A stretch of 40,465 nt of DNA. Origin: an uncultured Pelagibacteraceae bacterium. GTDB lineage: Bacteria; Pseudomonadota; Alphaproteobacteria; Pelagibacterales; Pelagibacteraceae. The translations under genes were made by a program, and so were the position numbers. The stretch lies in contig CABZJN010000009.1 in the NCBI GenBank assembly GCA_902526085.1, positions 1-40,465 of the forward strand, in the 5' to 3' direction. Under the pieces are notes generated by a model, which saw nothing but the letters and a program-made list of their open reading frames with translations, did not search any database and was not told the DNA's origin. Below, piece after piece: positions 21,026 through 32,736 of the stretch (the first letter of the stretch is position 1; each line of letters starts with the position of its first letter).

Positions 21026-23904
21026 TAATTAAATACTTCATTTATAATTTCTTGTTGCTCAAGTTGATGTCTCTTAGCATATCCAGTAGCTGGTGATGCA
21101 TCGGGACTTCTTCCAATATAATAAACCTCATTATTTTTAGCTTTAATGGTATCTAAAGTCCATTGTATATAATCTCTCACTGAAAACCATGCACCCATAT
21201 TTTTTGGCTCTTCTTGACACCAATAAAAATTAGCATTTTTAGCATATGGTTTAAGTTCTTTTAACAAACTTTTTGCTGGAAAAGGATAAAGTTGCTCTAT
21301 TCTAAACATTACCACATCATCTCTTTTTAACTCTTCTCTAGCGTTTAAAAGATCAAAGTATACTTTTCCTGAACAAATTATAACTTTTTTAATTTCACTA
21401 GATTTTTTTAATTTAATAAAATTTTTAGATTGATCACTTAATGCATGATCCCACATTATTCGGTGGAAAGATGTCTGCTTACTAAAATCATCAATGGTAG
21501 ACACACAAAATTTGTTTCTTAACAAAGATTTAGGTGTCATGATTACAAGTGGTTTTCTAAAATCACGGTGTATTTGTCTACGTAAAGCATGAAAATAGTT
21601 TGCTGGAGTTGTGCAATTCATAACTTGAAGATTATCATTTGCACACAATTGTAAAAATCTTTCAAGTCTAGCTGATGAATGTTCTGGTCCTTGACCTTCA
21701 TAGCCATGAGGTAATAACATTACCAAACCTGAGGCTCTTTGCCATTTTCTCTCACCAGACGAGATAAATTGATCGATTATAACTTGCGCACCATTAGCAA
21801 AATCACCAAATTGAGCTTCCCAAAGAGTAAGAGTATTTGGTTCTACTAAACTATATCCATATTCAAATCCTAAAACCGCAAGTTCCGACAAAAAACTATC
21901 AACAATTTCAAATTTTTTTTGATGTTTTGAAATATTATTTAATGGAATATATCTTGAGTTATTCGTTTGGTCTCTTAAAACTGAATGTCTTTGACTGAAT
22001 GTTCCTCTTCCAGAATCTTGTCCTACAAATCGAACTGGAAAACCCTCATCTAATAATGAGCCAAAAGCTAATGATTCAGCAGTAGACCAGTCAATGTTTA
22101 AACCATCGTCGACAGATTTTTTTCTACTTTGCAATATTTTGCTAATAGTTTTGTGAATACTAATTTCAGATGGAACAACATTAATTTTATCTGAAATATT
22201 TTTAAGTGTTTTTTCATCTGCTCCAGTAACTCCTCTTTTGTCTTTCCCTTTTTTAGGTTTATAGCTAGACCATGCTCCCTCAAACCATTCAATTTTAGGA
22301 TTATAATCTTTAGCTGTCTTAAATTGATCATCTAAAAGATCTTTAAATTTTTTTATTTGATCATTTAAACCTTCTTTAGATATTAAATTTTCATTAATAA
22401 GTTTAGATCCATATATATTTGCTGTTGATTGATGTGATCTAATTTTCTTATACATCAATGGTTGAGTGAATGATGGCTCATCTCCCTCATTATGTCCAAA
22501 TCTTCTGTAACAAACTAAGTCGATGACTACATCTCTATTGAACTTTAATCTAAATTCAGTTGCAATTCTTGAGCCATAAACAACAGCTTCTGGGTCATCT
22601 CCATTTACATGGATGATAGGCGCATCAACCATTTTCGCAATATCTGATGGGTGAGGCGAAGATCTTGCAAATCTTGGACTTGTGGTAAATCCTATTTGAT
22701 TATTAACTATTATGTGAATAGTTCCTCCTGTGTTGTGTCCAGGTAAACCTGACATTGCAAAACATTCGGCAACAATACCTTGTCCCGCAAAGGCAGCATC
22801 ACCATGAATTAAAATCGGAATTACTTTATTTCTCTCAGTATCTTTATGGAAAAATTGTTTTGCTCTAGTCTGGCCTAAGACAACTGGATTAACAGCTTCT
22901 AAATGTGAAGGATTATCTGTTAAACTCACATGAACAGAGTTTCCATCAAATTCTCTGTCAGATGAAGCTCCCAAATGATATTTCACGTCACCAGCACTAT
23001 CTTCATCAGTATTATTTATTTCACCGGCAAATTCATTGAATATTCTCTTATAAGATTTTTGTAAAACGTTAGCTAAAACATTTAGTCTTCCTCTGTGAGA
23101 CATTCCAATTTTAACCTCTTTAATCTTGGACTGTCCTCCTATTTTTATAATTTGTTCTAAACCTGGAATTAAACTTTCACCTCCATCTAAACCAAATCTC
23201 TTAGAACCAACATATTTAGTATGTAGAAATTTTTCAAATCCCTCAGCTTGAATTAGTTTGTTTAATATTGCACTTTTACCATTTTCAGTAAATTTTAATG
23301 CATTTTTATCTTTTTCTACTCTATCTCTAAACCATTTTCTCTCTGTTGGATTTGATATGTGCATATATTCATAACCAATTGATCCACAATAAGTTTTTCT
23401 GAGTATGGATAAAATCTCTCTTATGTTTGAATAATCTTTATTTAAAACACCATCTAAATATATTTTCTTATCGTAATCCTCTTTTTGAAAACCATAATTT
23501 TCTGGATGTAACTCATCTAGATATTCACTTTCTCTTATTTCTAATGGATCTAGTTTAGAGAGTAGATGACCTCTTTGTCTATAAGATCTAATAAGTGAAA
23601 CAGCTCTTATTGAATTACTATTACCAGCTACAAAATCATCCTGATTAACTGTTAGACCAGATTCTTCTTTTTTTAATTCTATATTTTCTCTAATTTTTAC
23701 TTTTTTTGGACTCCATGAAGGACCCTTTATTTCTTTTATAACAGAATCTAAATCCTCACCTATATCAAGAAAATAGTATTTCCACTCATTTGGCAGACTA
23801 GGATCTTTATTTATAAACTTTACATACATTTGCTCAATAAATGCATTGTTTGATTTGTTTAAAAATGAAGTTTTTTTGTACTCAAGATTTTTGGAAGCTG
23901 ACAT
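21025..23904 (-). CDS. sucA: 2-Oxoglutarate dehydrogenase E1
   Basis: Thiamine-diphosphate enzyme that decarboxylates 2-oxoglutarate and succinylates the E2 lipoyl group in the TCA cycle. The 959 residues are close to E. coli (933). The N-terminal E2-binding segment ([14 protein letters not shown]) is present. Characteristic blocks are [24 protein letters not shown], the ThDP and Mg2+ region [14 protein letters not shown] with [26 protein letters not shown], and [21 protein letters not shown] read in two parts. A perfect -10-like TATAAT (minus strand, 23920-23925) lies just before the start but lacks a good -35. The gap to sucD is 35 bases. Confidence 0.98.
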   Translation of the reverse strand: MSASKNLEYKKTSFLNKSNNAFIEQMYVKFINKDPSLPNEWKYYFLDIGEDLDSVIKEIKGPSWSPKKVKIRENIELKKEESGLTVNQDDFVAGNSNSIRAVSLIRSYRQRGHLLSKLDPLEIRESEYLDELHPENYGFQKEDYDKKIYLDGVLNKDYSNIREILSILRKTYCGSIGYEYMHISNPTERKWFRDRVEKDKNALKFTENGKSAILNKLIQAEGFEKFLHTKYVGSKRFGLDGGESLIPGLEQIIKIGGQSKIKEVKIGMSHRGRLNVLANVLQKSYKRIFNEFAGEINNTDEDSAGDVKYHLGASSDREFDGNSVHVSLTDNPSHLEAVNPVVLGQTRAKQFFHKDTERNKVIPILIHGDAAFAGQGIVAECFAMSGLPGHNTGGTIHIIVNNQIGFTTSPRFARSSPHPSDIAKMVDAPIIHVNGDDPEAVVYGSRIATEFRLKFNRDVVIDLVCYRRFGHNEGDEPSFTQPLMYKKIRSHQSTANIYGSKLINENLISKEGLNDQIKKFKDLLDDQFKTAKDYNPKIEWFEGAWSSYKPKKGKDKRGVTGADEKTLKNISDKINVVPSEISIHKTISKILQSRKKSVDDGLNIDWSTAESLAFGSLLDEGFPVRFVGQDSGRGTFSQRHSVLRDQTNNSRYIPLNNISKHQKKFEIVDSFLSELAVLGFEYGYSLVEPNTLTLWEAQFGDFANGAQVIIDQFISSGERKWQRASGLVMLLPHGYEGQGPEHSSARLERFLQLCANDNLQVMNCTTPANYFHALRRQIHRDFRKPLVIMTPKSLLRNKFCVSTIDDFSKQTSFHRIMWDHALSDQSKNFIKLKKSSEIKKVIICSGKVYFDLLNAREELKRDDVVMFRIEQLYPFPAKSLLKELKPYAKNANFYWCQEEPKNMGAWFSVRDYIQWTLDTIKAKNNEVYYIGRSPDASPATGYAKRHQLEQQEIINEVFN

Positions 23905-23939
23905 ATTTATTATTTAGATATTATACAAACAAAATGTTA

Positions 23940-24815
23940 TCAATTAGACAATTTATTTAGTAGCGTTTTTCCAATATCTGAGGGAGAATTAGCAACAGTA
24001 ATACCACAATCTTGCATAGTTTTTATCTTTTCTTCTGCATTTCCTTTACCACCTGAAATAATAGCTCCAGCATGTCCCATTCTTCTTCCTGGTGGAGCAG
24101 TGACACCCGCTATAAATCCGACAATTGGTTTTTTAATTTTGTGATTTTTAACAAATTCCGCAGCTTCTTCCTCAGCAGTTCCACCTATTTCTCCAATCAT
24201 TAATATAGACTCTGTTTGATCGTCATTTAGAAAAAGATCAAGACAATCAATGAAATTAGTTCCATTAATTGGATCGCCTCCAATACCAATACATGTGGAT
24301 TGACCAAGATTATTTTTGGTTGTTTGTGCAACTGCCTCATAGGTAAGTGTTCCTGATCTTGATACAATTCCAACTGAACCTTTTTTATGAATGTTGCCTG
24401 GCATTATTCCAATTTTACATTCATTAGGTGTAATTATTCCTGGACAGTTTGGACCAATTAACCTCGAGCTTGAATCTTGTAGTTTTTTTTTTACTTTTAA
24501 CATATCCAGAATTGGTATTCCTTCACTTATACACACAATTAATTCAATAGATGCATCTATAGCTTCAATTATTGCTGAAGAGGCAAACTTTGCAGGCACA
24601 TATATCATTGTTGCATCCGCACCAGTGGCATTTTTTGCTTCTTTAACAGTATTAAACACTGGTCTTTCCAAGTGAATTTGTCCACCTTTTTTTGGTGTTA
24701 CACCCCCGACTAAGTTTGTTCCATATTTAATAGATTGTTCAGAGTGAAAAGTACCATGAGAACCTGTAAAACCTTGGCAAATTACTTTTGTATTTTTATC
24801 AATTAATACTGACAT
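23940..24815 (-). CDS. sucD: Succinyl-CoA synthetase alpha subunit
   Basis: Alpha subunit of the ADP- or GDP-forming succinyl-CoA ligase, which makes nucleoside triphosphate from succinyl-CoA. The CoA-binding [15 protein letters not shown] is N-terminal. His248 in [13 protein letters not shown] is the phosphohistidine, equivalent to E. coli His246. [20 protein letters not shown] and [11 protein letters not shown] are family signatures. The 291 residues are normal. It overlaps sucC by one base, implying coupled translation of the two subunits. Confidence 0.98.
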   Translation of the reverse strand: MSVLIDKNTKVICQGFTGSHGTFHSEQSIKYGTNLVGGVTPKKGGQIHLERPVFNTVKEAKNATGADATMIYVPAKFASSAIIEAIDASIELIVCISEGIPILDMLKVKKKLQDSSSRLIGPNCPGIITPNECKIGIMPGNIHKKGSVGIVSRSGTLTYEAVAQTTKNNLGQSTCIGIGGDPINGTNFIDCLDLFLNDDQTESILMIGEIGGTAEEEAAEFVKNHKIKKPIVGFIAGVTAPPGRRMGHAGAIISGGKGNAEEKIKTMQDCGITVANSPSDIGKTLLNKLSN

Positions 24816-25975
24816 TATTTTATTGCCTCTACAACTTTTTTTGCAGCATCTGATAAGTCATTTGCAGATATAATTTTTAAACCAGAATTCTCTAATATCT
24901 TTTTTCCTTCTTCAAAGTTTGTTCCTGCTAATCTTACTACTAATGGTACTTCAATTTTAATTTCTTTTGCTGCATCTACAACACCTTGTGCGAGTACATC
25001 ACATCTCATAATTCCACCAAAAATATTTATCAATATCCCTTTAACATTTTTATCTGATAAAATAATTTTGAATGCGGCAGAAACCTTTTCTTTTGATGCT
25101 CCGCCTCCTACATCTAAGAAATTTGCAGGCTCTTCGCCATAAAGTTTTATGATATCCATTGTGGCCATTGCTAATCCCGCACCGTTTACCATGCATCCTA
25201 TACTTCCATCTAATTTTATATATGCCAAGTCATGTTTACTTGCTTCAATTTCAGTGGTCTCTTCCTCATTATAGTCTCTTAATTCTTGTATCTCAGGATG
25301 TCTAAATAATGCATTTTCATCAAACGTCATCTTTGCATCTAAACATACAATTTTGTTTTTTTTTGTTAAAATAAGAGGATTTATCTCTACTAAGTTTGCA
25401 TCTGTATCAATGAACATTTTGTACATTGATTTTATTAGATTAATTGCTTGTTTGCTTGCATTGTTGTCTAAATCAAAAATTTTAATTATTTTGTTACAGT
25501 CTTCCTCTGAAATACTTTCATTAAAATCTACTTTAGTAGTGATTATTTTCTCTGGTGATTTTATAGCAACTTCCTCTATATTCATTCCACCCTGATCACT
25601 AGAAATAAATGCAATTTTTGCAGAAGCTCTATCAATAAGGCAGGACAGATAGAATTCTTTTTCTATTTCTGATACAGTTTCAACATACAATCTTTTCACC
25701 TCTCTTCCTGATGGTCCAGTTTGATGAGTAACTAATGTTTTTCCAAACAATTTATTTGCTTCCTCTTCCAAAAGAGTAATATTATCAACAATTTTTACTC
25801 CTCCAGCCTTTCCTCTACCTCCTGCATGAATTTGAGCTTTTAATACATACTTATCAGCTTTAAGATTTTTTACTTTTTCAATTAACTCATTTACATTAAG
25901 AGCATAAACGCCCTCAGGAACAATCGCGCCATACTTTTTAAGTATTTCCTTTGCCTGGTGCTCGTGAATATTCAT
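24815..25975 (-). CDS. sucC: Succinyl-CoA synthetase beta subunit
   Basis: ATP-grasp subunit that binds the nucleotide and succinate and partners SucD. The start [17 protein letters not shown] is canonical. [15 protein letters not shown] forms part of the ATP site, and [27 protein letters not shown] and [15 protein letters not shown] with [13 protein letters not shown] are diagnostic. The 386 residues match the family. Nucleotide specificity (ATP or GTP) cannot be told by eye. The ATG directly abuts the mdh stop. Confidence 0.98.
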   Translation of the reverse strand: MNIHEHQAKEILKKYGAIVPEGVYALNVNELIEKVKNLKADKYVLKAQIHAGGRGKAGGVKIVDNITLLEEEANKLFGKTLVTHQTGPSGREVKRLYVETVSEIEKEFYLSCLIDRASAKIAFISSDQGGMNIEEVAIKSPEKIITTKVDFNESISEEDCNKIIKIFDLDNNASKQAINLIKSMYKMFIDTDANLVEINPLILTKKNKIVCLDAKMTFDENALFRHPEIQELRDYNEEETTEIEASKHDLAYIKLDGSIGCMVNGAGLAMATMDIIKLYGEEPANFLDVGGGASKEKVSAAFKIILSDKNVKGILINIFGGIMRCDVLAQGVVDAAKEIKIEVPLVVRLAGTNFEEGKKILENSGLKIISANDLSDAAKKVVEAIK

Positions 25976-26944
<969 letters not shown>

Positions 26945-28438
26945 TTATTTCATTGTTGGCATTATAAACTCAGCATTAGATCTAATTCCCGATGGCCATC
27001 TGGAGGTAATTGTTTTTAATTTAGTATAAAATTTTACCCCTTCCATACCATGCGTTCCACTATCTCCAAATAAAGACCTTTTCCATCCTCCGAAACTATG
27101 AAAAGCCATTGGTACTGGTATTGGAACATTTATTCCTACCATTCCAACTTGAATTTTGCTTGCGAATGTTCTCCCTGCATCTCCATCTCTTGTATAAATG
27201 CTAACTCCATTTCCGTATTCGTGCTCATTAATCATTTTTGTAGCCTCTTCAAATGTTTTTACTCTAACGACAGATAAAACTGGTCCAAATATTTCCTCTT
27301 TGTAAATTCTCATGTTAGTAGTCACATGATCAAAAAGACACCCGCCAATATAAAAACCATTTTCATAGCCCTGCAATTTCAAATTTCTTCCATCAAGAAC
27401 AAGTTTTGCTCCTTCTTTAACTCCTAGATCTACATAGCCTTTTACTTTTTCCAAATGTTCTTTGGTTACTAAAGGGCCCATCTCAGATGATTTATCCATA
27501 CCCGGTCCAATTTTTAATACTTCAGCTTTTTTTGATAGTCTTGAGACTAACTCATCACCTACATCACCGACCGCTACTGCTACTGACTGCGCCATACATC
27601 TTTCTCCAGCTGAACCATATGCAGCACCCATTAAACCATTTACGGCACCATCTAAATCACAATCTGGCATTACAACTAAATGATTTTTTGCTCCACCTAA
27701 TGCTTGGACTCTTTTTTCATTTTTAGCTGCATTTTCATAAATGTACTTAGCAATAGGAGTTGATCCAACAAAACTTACAGCTTTAATATTTCGATTTGTT
27801 AATATCGCGTCAACAACCTCTTTATCACCGTTTACAACATTAAAAACTCCCTCAGGAAGACCAGCTTCGTGAAGCAGTTCTGCCAATTTCATTGGACATG
27901 AGGGATCTTTTTCTGATGGTTTTAAAATAAAACTATTACCACATGCTATAGCTAATGGAAACATCCACATCGGTACCATCGCTGGAAAATTAAATGGGGT
28001 TATACCAGCTGCAACTCCCAAAGGCTGTCGCATTGAATAACTATCAACGTTTGTTCCAACATTTTCAGAAAACTCTCCTTTAAGTAAGTGAGGAATTCCA
28101 CATGCAAACTCAACAACTTCTAATCCTCTTATTAATGATCCTTTAGCATCCTCATAAACTTTTCCATGTTCTGAGACTATTAGTTTTGCCAGTTCATCAA
28201 AATTTTTTTCTATAAGCTCTTTAAATTTAAACATAATTCTTGCTCTTTGAAGTGGAGGATTTAACGACCAAGTCTGAAAAGCTTTTTCTGCAATTTCGAC
28301 TGCACCATCTAAATCTGCTTTTGAGGCTAAATTAACCTCGGACTCTTGTTCCCCAGTAGCTGGGTTAAAGATTTTTCCTTTTCTCTCTGAATTACCTGAT
28401 ATTACTTTTCCACCAACAAAATGTTTGATTAAATTCAT
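26945..28438 (-). CDS. mmsA: CoA-acylating methylmalonate/malonate-semialdehyde dehydrogenase
   Basis: CoA-dependent aldehyde dehydrogenase that converts methylmalonate semialdehyde to propionyl-CoA and malonate semialdehyde to acetyl-CoA, with loss of CO2. Family signatures are GITPFNFPAMVPMWMFPLAI, KPSEKDPSCPMKLAELLHEAG, VSFVGSTPIAKYIYENAAKN, ALGGAKNHLVVMPD and the catalytic-cysteine segment GSAGERCMAQS. The 497 residues fit. It acts in valine, beta-alanine and possibly inositol or 3-hydroxypropionate breakdown; the last could receive acrylate carbon from DMSP cleavage. Its place between sdhB (24-base gap) and mdh (3-base gap) feeds products straight into the TCA-cycle cluster. Confidence 0.93.
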   Translation of the reverse strand: MNLIKHFVGGKVISGNSERKGKIFNPATGEQESEVNLASKADLDGAVEIAEKAFQTWSLNPPLQRARIMFKFKELIEKNFDELAKLIVSEHGKVYEDAKGSLIRGLEVVEFACGIPHLLKGEFSENVGTNVDSYSMRQPLGVAAGITPFNFPAMVPMWMFPLAIACGNSFILKPSEKDPSCPMKLAELLHEAGLPEGVFNVVNGDKEVVDAILTNRNIKAVSFVGSTPIAKYIYENAAKNEKRVQALGGAKNHLVVMPDCDLDGAVNGLMGAAYGSAGERCMAQSVAVAVGDVGDELVSRLSKKAEVLKIGPGMDKSSEMGPLVTKEHLEKVKGYVDLGVKEGAKLVLDGRNLKLQGYENGFYIGGCLFDHVTTNMRIYKEEIFGPVLSVVRVKTFEEATKMINEHEYGNGVSIYTRDGDAGRTFASKIQVGMVGINVPIPVPMAFHSFGGWKRSLFGDSGTHGMEGVKFYTKLKTITSRWPSGIRSNAEFIMPTMK

Positions 28439-28462
28439 GATTGAAATTATTTAATTAAGTAA

Positions 28463-29233
28463 TTAAGCTGTTGCAAGCATTTTCTTTATCTCTGCAATGG
28501 CTTTTGCAGGATTTAAGCCCTTGGGACAAGCATTTGTACAATTCAAGATAGTATGGCATCTATAAAGTTTAAGCTCGTCAGCAACTTTTTTAAGTCTTTC
28601 TTTTCTATCTTCATCTCTACTATCAATTATCCATCTATAAGCCTGAAGTAAAACAGCAGGACCTAAATATTTTTCACCATTCCACCAATAACTTGGGCAA
28701 GACGTTGAACAACATGCACACATTATACATTCATAGAAACCATCCAATTTTGCTCTATCTTCTTTTGATTGAATGTTTTCCTTGTCATTTTTTTTTGTGG
28801 TTTTTAACCAAGGTTCAACTGATTCATATTGTTTATACAATGTACTCAGATCTCCAATTAAATCTTTTAAAACTTTTAAATGTGGTAAAGGATAGATATC
28901 AATATCTCCTTCCAACTCTGAATGAGCTTTAGTACATGCTAAACCATTTTTTCCATTCATATTCATTGCACAAGATCCACAAACTCCATGCGCACATGAT
29001 CTTCTATACGCAATCGAAGGATCGATTTCATTTTTAATTTTATTTAATATATCTAGGACTTTTGATGAACAGTTATCCATATCAACTTCATAAGTATCAA
29101 TTCTTGGATTTTCATTTTTAGATGGATCCCATCTATATACATTAACTTTTCTTATGTTTTTTGATCCTGTGTTATCTTTGTAGTAATGTCCTTTTTTTAC
29201 CTTTGAATTTGCTGGTAAATTAAATTGGACCAT
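28463..29233 (-). CDS. sdhB: Succinate dehydrogenase iron-sulfur subunit
   Basis: Carries electrons from SdhA through three Fe-S clusters to ubiquinone. The [2Fe-2S] ligands are Cys80, Cys85, Cys88 and Cys100. The [4Fe-4S] and [3Fe-4S] clusters use [12 protein letters not shown] (Cys169-179) and [14 protein letters not shown] (Cys226-236). Quinone-site residues are kept: Trp184 in [13 protein letters not shown] and His227, which correspond to E. coli Trp164 and His207. The 256 residues are usual for alphaproteobacteria. It overlaps sdhA by one base. Confidence 0.98.
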   Translation of the reverse strand: MVQFNLPANSKVKKGHYYKDNTGSKNIRKVNVYRWDPSKNENPRIDTYEVDMDNCSSKVLDILNKIKNEIDPSIAYRRSCAHGVCGSCAMNMNGKNGLACTKAHSELEGDIDIYPLPHLKVLKDLIGDLSTLYKQYESVEPWLKTTKKNDKENIQSKEDRAKLDGFYECIMCACCSTSCPSYWWNGEKYLGPAVLLQAYRWIIDSRDEDRKERLKKVADELKLYRCHTILNCTNACPKGLNPAKAIAEIKKMLATA

Positions 29234-31008
29234 TAATATACTCTTTCCTGTGGAGGAAAATATTGTACATCATTTGTTAGTGTTGATCTGTGGACAGGTC
29301 TATAGCTAATTTTTGTTTTTGAACCATTGCACCATGAAAGAGTATGTTGCATAAAATTTTCGTCATCTCTTTTTGGAAAATCTTCTCTTGCATGAGCCCC
29401 TCTACTTTCTTTTCTATTATAAGCAGAGTCCATTGTTGTGATTGCTTGTCTTATTAAATTATCAAATTCTAATGTTTCAACTAAATCGGTATTAAATATT
29501 AATGATTTATCTTTTACTGATAAAGAATCCATACCATCATAAGGTTTTCTGATTTCATCTACACCTTCTTTTAAAGTTTTTTCTGATCTAAATACAGCAC
29601 ACTTAGATTGCATTGTTTTTTGCATAGAAAGTCTTAGTTCAGACGTTGGATTTGAACCTTCTGAATTTCTTAGAGAATCAAACCTTTCTAAACATCTGTC
29701 TGTTTCACTTTTAACAATCTCATCATGTTTCATTCCTGGTTTTACTAACTCAGCTGCTCTTTTCGCTGCAGCTCTTCCAAAAACAACTAAATCAATTAAT
29801 GAATTTGAACCTAATCTATTTGCTCCATGAACAGAAACACAAGCTGCCTCACCAATAGCCATTAATCCAGGAACAGTTTTTTCAGATCCATTTACTGTTA
29901 AAACCTCAGCTTTGTAATTTGTTGGTATTCCACCCATATTATAATGTACGGTTGGTACTACGGGTATAGGTTCCTTCGTTACATCTACATTGGCAAATAA
30001 TTTTGAGGCCTCTGAAATTCCAGGCAATCTCTCATCTATTACTTTTGGATCTAAGTGATCTATATGAAGATGTACGTGATCTTGTTCTTTACCAATACCT
30101 CTGCCCTCGTTAATTTCTACTGCAATTGATCTACTTACAACATCCCTAGATGCTAAATCTTTTGCATTGGGAGCATAACGCTCCATGAATCTTTCTCCTT
30201 TAGAGTTTACCAGATAGCCACCTTCTCCTCTAACTCCCTCAGAAATTAAAGTGCCATGACCATATATCCCTGTAGGATGGAATTGTACAAATTCCATATC
30301 TTGTAAAGGCAAACCAGCTCTTAAAGCCATAGCGTTACCATCTCCGGTGCAAGTATGCGCTGAGGTAGCTGAGTAATATACTTTCCCATAACCTCCTGTT
30401 GCTATAATTGTAATATGAGATCTAAATCTATGAATTGTTCCATCATTAAGATTCCAGGCAATTATACCCTTACATGCCCCATCTTTCATTATTAAATCTA
30501 ATGCAAAATATTCTATAAAAAATTCTGTATTATGCTTTAAGGCTTGTCCATACAGTGTATGTAGTATTGCATGTCCTGTTCTATCAGCTGCAGCACATGT
30601 TCTTTGTACAGTTTCATTTCCATAGTTTTTTGTCATACCACCAAAAGGTCTTTGATAAATTTTGCCATCTTCTGTTCTACTAAATGGAACTCCATATTTT
30701 TCTAATTCTAGAACTGCTGCTGGAGCTTCTTTACATAAGTATTCTATTGAATCTTGATCCCCTAACCAATCGGCACCCTTAACAGTATCGTACATATGCC
30801 ATCTCCAGTCATCTTCACCCATATTACCAAGTGCTGCTGAAATTCCACCTTGCGCTGCAGAGGTATGGCTTCTTGTTGGGAATACTTTGGATACACATGC
30901 TGTTTTTAATCCAGCTTCACTTAACCCTACAGCTGCTCTTAATCCAGAACCACCTGCACCTAGAACAACTACATCATATTCATGATCAATTATTTTATAC
31001 GCACTCAT
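29233..31008 (-). CDS. sdhA: Succinate dehydrogenase flavoprotein subunit
   Basis: Oxidises succinate to fumarate with covalently bound FAD on the cytoplasmic face of complex [22 protein letters not shown] is the FAD dinucleotide fold, and His48 in [11 protein letters not shown] is the flavin-linked histidine. [49 protein letters not shown] and [19 protein letters not shown] are diagnostic and include active-site His and Arg residues. The 591 residues are normal. It starts two bases after the sdhD stop. Confidence 0.98.
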   Translation of the reverse strand: MSAYKIIDHEYDVVVLGAGGSGLRAAVGLSEAGLKTACVSKVFPTRSHTSAAQGGISAALGNMGEDDWRWHMYDTVKGADWLGDQDSIEYLCKEAPAAVLELEKYGVPFSRTEDGKIYQRPFGGMTKNYGNETVQRTCAAADRTGHAILHTLYGQALKHNTEFFIEYFALDLIMKDGACKGIIAWNLNDGTIHRFRSHITIIATGGYGKVYYSATSAHTCTGDGNAMALRAGLPLQDMEFVQFHPTGIYGHGTLISEGVRGEGGYLVNSKGERFMERYAPNAKDLASRDVVSRSIAVEINEGRGIGKEQDHVHLHIDHLDPKVIDERLPGISEASKLFANVDVTKEPIPVVPTVHYNMGGIPTNYKAEVLTVNGSEKTVPGLMAIGEAACVSVHGANRLGSNSLIDLVVFGRAAAKRAAELVKPGMKHDEIVKSETDRCLERFDSLRNSEGSNPTSELRLSMQKTMQSKCAVFRSEKTLKEGVDEIRKPYDGMDSLSVKDKSLIFNTDLVETLEFDNLIRQAITTMDSAYNRKESRGAHAREDFPKRDDENFMQHTLSWCNGSKTKISYRPVHRSTLTNDVQYFPPQERVY

Positions 31009-31010
31009 AA

Positions 31011-31337
31011 CTATAAACTAAATACTAAGATAATGATTAATAATGGAAATACTATAGCAAAGATATTTAAAGATTTATTTGCGGCATTTTTGATTTTTTC
31101 ATCTTCAATATAGTCCTCAAAAACCTCGCTGATGCTTAATGCAGAGAAAAAATAAGCAAAAATCAAAAAAAGACTAATCAATAACTTTGAAGGTTGAGAG
31201 GAGACAAATATTAGCACCTTTTCAAAGCCTTTGTCATATATAAAGGCAAAATTTATAGCAAACCATAGCATTAGTGGTACCAGTATTGCTGAACTTACTT
31301 TTAAAAATAACCATTTTTTTGTAACAGAGCCCATCAA
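31011..31337 (-). CDS. sdhD: Succinate dehydrogenase membrane anchor SdhD, lacking the heme-ligand histidine
   Basis: Small anchor subunit of complex II, 108 residues with three predicted membrane helices (about 12-34, 50-72 and 88-108). The family feature DY (Asp75-Tyr76, in [11 protein letters not shown]) corresponds to E. coli SdhD Asp82-Tyr83 at the quinone site. In E. coli the heme b ligand His71 lies eleven residues before that Asp; here the position is Phe64, and the protein contains no histidine at all. Identification rests on position between sdhC (ATGA overlap) and sdhA, size, topology and the DY motif. The sequence is otherwise divergent. Confidence 0.88.
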   Translation of the reverse strand: MMGSVTKKWLFLKVSSAILVPLMLWFAINFAFIYDKGFEKVLIFVSSQPSKLLISLFLIFAYFFSALSISEVFEDYIEDEKIKNAANKSLNIFAIVFPLLIIILVFSL

Positions 31338-31717
31338 ATTAAAACTCTCCCAATAACAAAGATAATTACAGTAAGTGGAAATGATCCAATTAGTACTACT
31401 AGTCCCGTTATTTTTGTTATTTTTGGCTCAAAACCATAACCTAAATCCATAAACAAATGTCTTATTTCACTAAGCATTTGAAATGAAAATGACCAAATAA
31501 TTCCAAGACAAAAAAATTTACCAAAAAAAGATGATAAGAATAAATTGGTATACTCATAGTTTTTTTCACCCAATAATAAAGAAGCTATCCATATACCAAT
31601 TAAGGTTATTGTAAAAAAATTTATTATTCCAGTTATTCTATGAGATATTGAAACTAAAGAAGAGATATGCCAATTATAAATTTGTATATGTGGTGATATT
31701 GGATTTTTATTTTCCAT
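31334..31717 (-). CDS. sdhC: Succinate dehydrogenase cytochrome b556-type anchor SdhC, lacking the heme-ligand histidine
   Basis: Membrane anchor of complex II, 127 residues with three hydrophobic helices. The N-terminal ISPHIQIYNWHISSLVSISH and the SISHRITG motif (Ser23, Arg27; E. coli Ser27, Arg31) are classic and contribute to the ubiquinone site. IRHLFMDLGYGFE aligns without gaps to E. coli IRHMMMDFGYLEE. In that alignment the heme b ligand His84 of E. coli is Gln80 here (codon CAA, plus-strand ttg at 31478-31480). The downstream His87 is kept. The gene starts 11 bases inside asd and shares ATGA with sdhD. Confidence 0.94.
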   Translation of the reverse strand: MENKNPISPHIQIYNWHISSLVSISHRITGIINFFTITLIGIWIASLLLGEKNYEYTNLFLSSFFGKFFCLGIIWSFSFQMLSEIRHLFMDLGYGFEPKITKITGLVVLIGSFPLTVIIFVIGRVLI

Positions 31718-32717
31718 AAAAATCTTTTTCTACTAAAGCCTCAGCAATTTCAACTGCATTTAGTGCAGCACCTTTTAATAAGTTATCAGACACAACCCAC
31801 AAATTAATTGAATTTGGTTGAGAAGAATCCTCACGAATTCTTGATATAAATGTTTCAAATTTGTCTTCAGCTTCTACAGGGGTAATGTATCCTCCATCTT
31901 TTTGATCATCAACTACCTTACATCCTGGTGATGACGATAAAACATTTCTTATTTCTTCTAAGTCATGTTTTTTATTAAATTCAACATTCACACTTATGGA
32001 GTGAGAAACAAGAACAGGAATTCTTACACAAGTAGATGTTATATTAATTTTACTATCTAAAATTTTTTTTACCTCATCATGATTTTTTTGCTCTTCTTTT
32101 GTGCTTCCGTTTTCAAGAAAACTATCAATATGTGGTATAGCATTAAATGCGATTTGCTTAGTAAAATTTTTTGATTCAACATCTTTATTTTCCAACACTT
32201 CTTTAGTTTGAGATATAAGTTCATCCATTCCTGCCTTACCTGCTCCTGATACAGATTGATAAGTTGATGCAACTATCCTTTTTACATTATACAAATCATG
32301 TAATGGTTTGAGAGCTACAACTATTGGTATTACTGAACAATTGGCATTTGCTACAATATTCTTATTTTTAAATTTAGGTAACTCTTTGGAATTTACCTCT
32401 GGAACAATTAAAGGAATTTCTGGATCTTTTCTAAAGAATTTTGAATTATCAATTACAATTGTTTTTTCAGCTGCAATGGGTGCCCATTTTTCAGCAATTG
32501 AAGAACCAGCTGCAAAAAAAGCAATTTTTACTTTTGAGAAATCAAATTGTTCTAAATTACTAACAGTATGCTCTTTTCCTAAAAAATTAATTTTTTTTCC
32601 TTCACTATTTGAAGAAGCAACTAAATAAGCCTCTGTTATTGGAAAGTTTTTTTTTTCCAAAACTTCCATTAATTTTCGACCTACGTTTCCTGTCGCTCCT
32701 ACTATTGCTATATTCAT
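31707..32717 (-). CDS. asd: Aspartate-semialdehyde dehydrogenase
   Basis: NADPH-dependent reduction of aspartyl phosphate to aspartate semialdehyde, the branch point to lysine/diaminopimelate and to homoserine (threonine, methionine). The N-terminal GATGNVGRKLMEVLEKKNFP is the NADP fold. The active-site Cys127 is in VANANCSVIPIVVAL. TYQSVSGAGKAGMDEL and the histidine-containing CVRIPVLVSHSISVNVEF segment follow. The 336 residues are normal. It lies 19 bases after dmdA and overlaps sdhC by 11. That position suggests coexpression of DMSP demethylation with homoserine precursor supply. Confidence 0.96.
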   Translation of the reverse strand: MNIAIVGATGNVGRKLMEVLEKKNFPITEAYLVASSNSEGKKINFLGKEHTVSNLEQFDFSKVKIAFFAAGSSIAEKWAPIAAEKTIVIDNSKFFRKDPEIPLIVPEVNSKELPKFKNKNIVANANCSVIPIVVALKPLHDLYNVKRIVASTYQSVSGAGKAGMDELISQTKEVLENKDVESKNFTKQIAFNAIPHIDSFLENGSTKEEQKNHDEVKKILDSKINITSTCVRIPVLVSHSISVNVEFNKKHDLEEIRNVLSSSPGCKVVDDQKDGGYITPVEAEDKFETFISRIREDSSQPNSINLWVVSDNLLKGAALNAVEIAEALVEKDFYGK

Positions 32718-32736
32718 GATATTTTAAAGTTTTATA

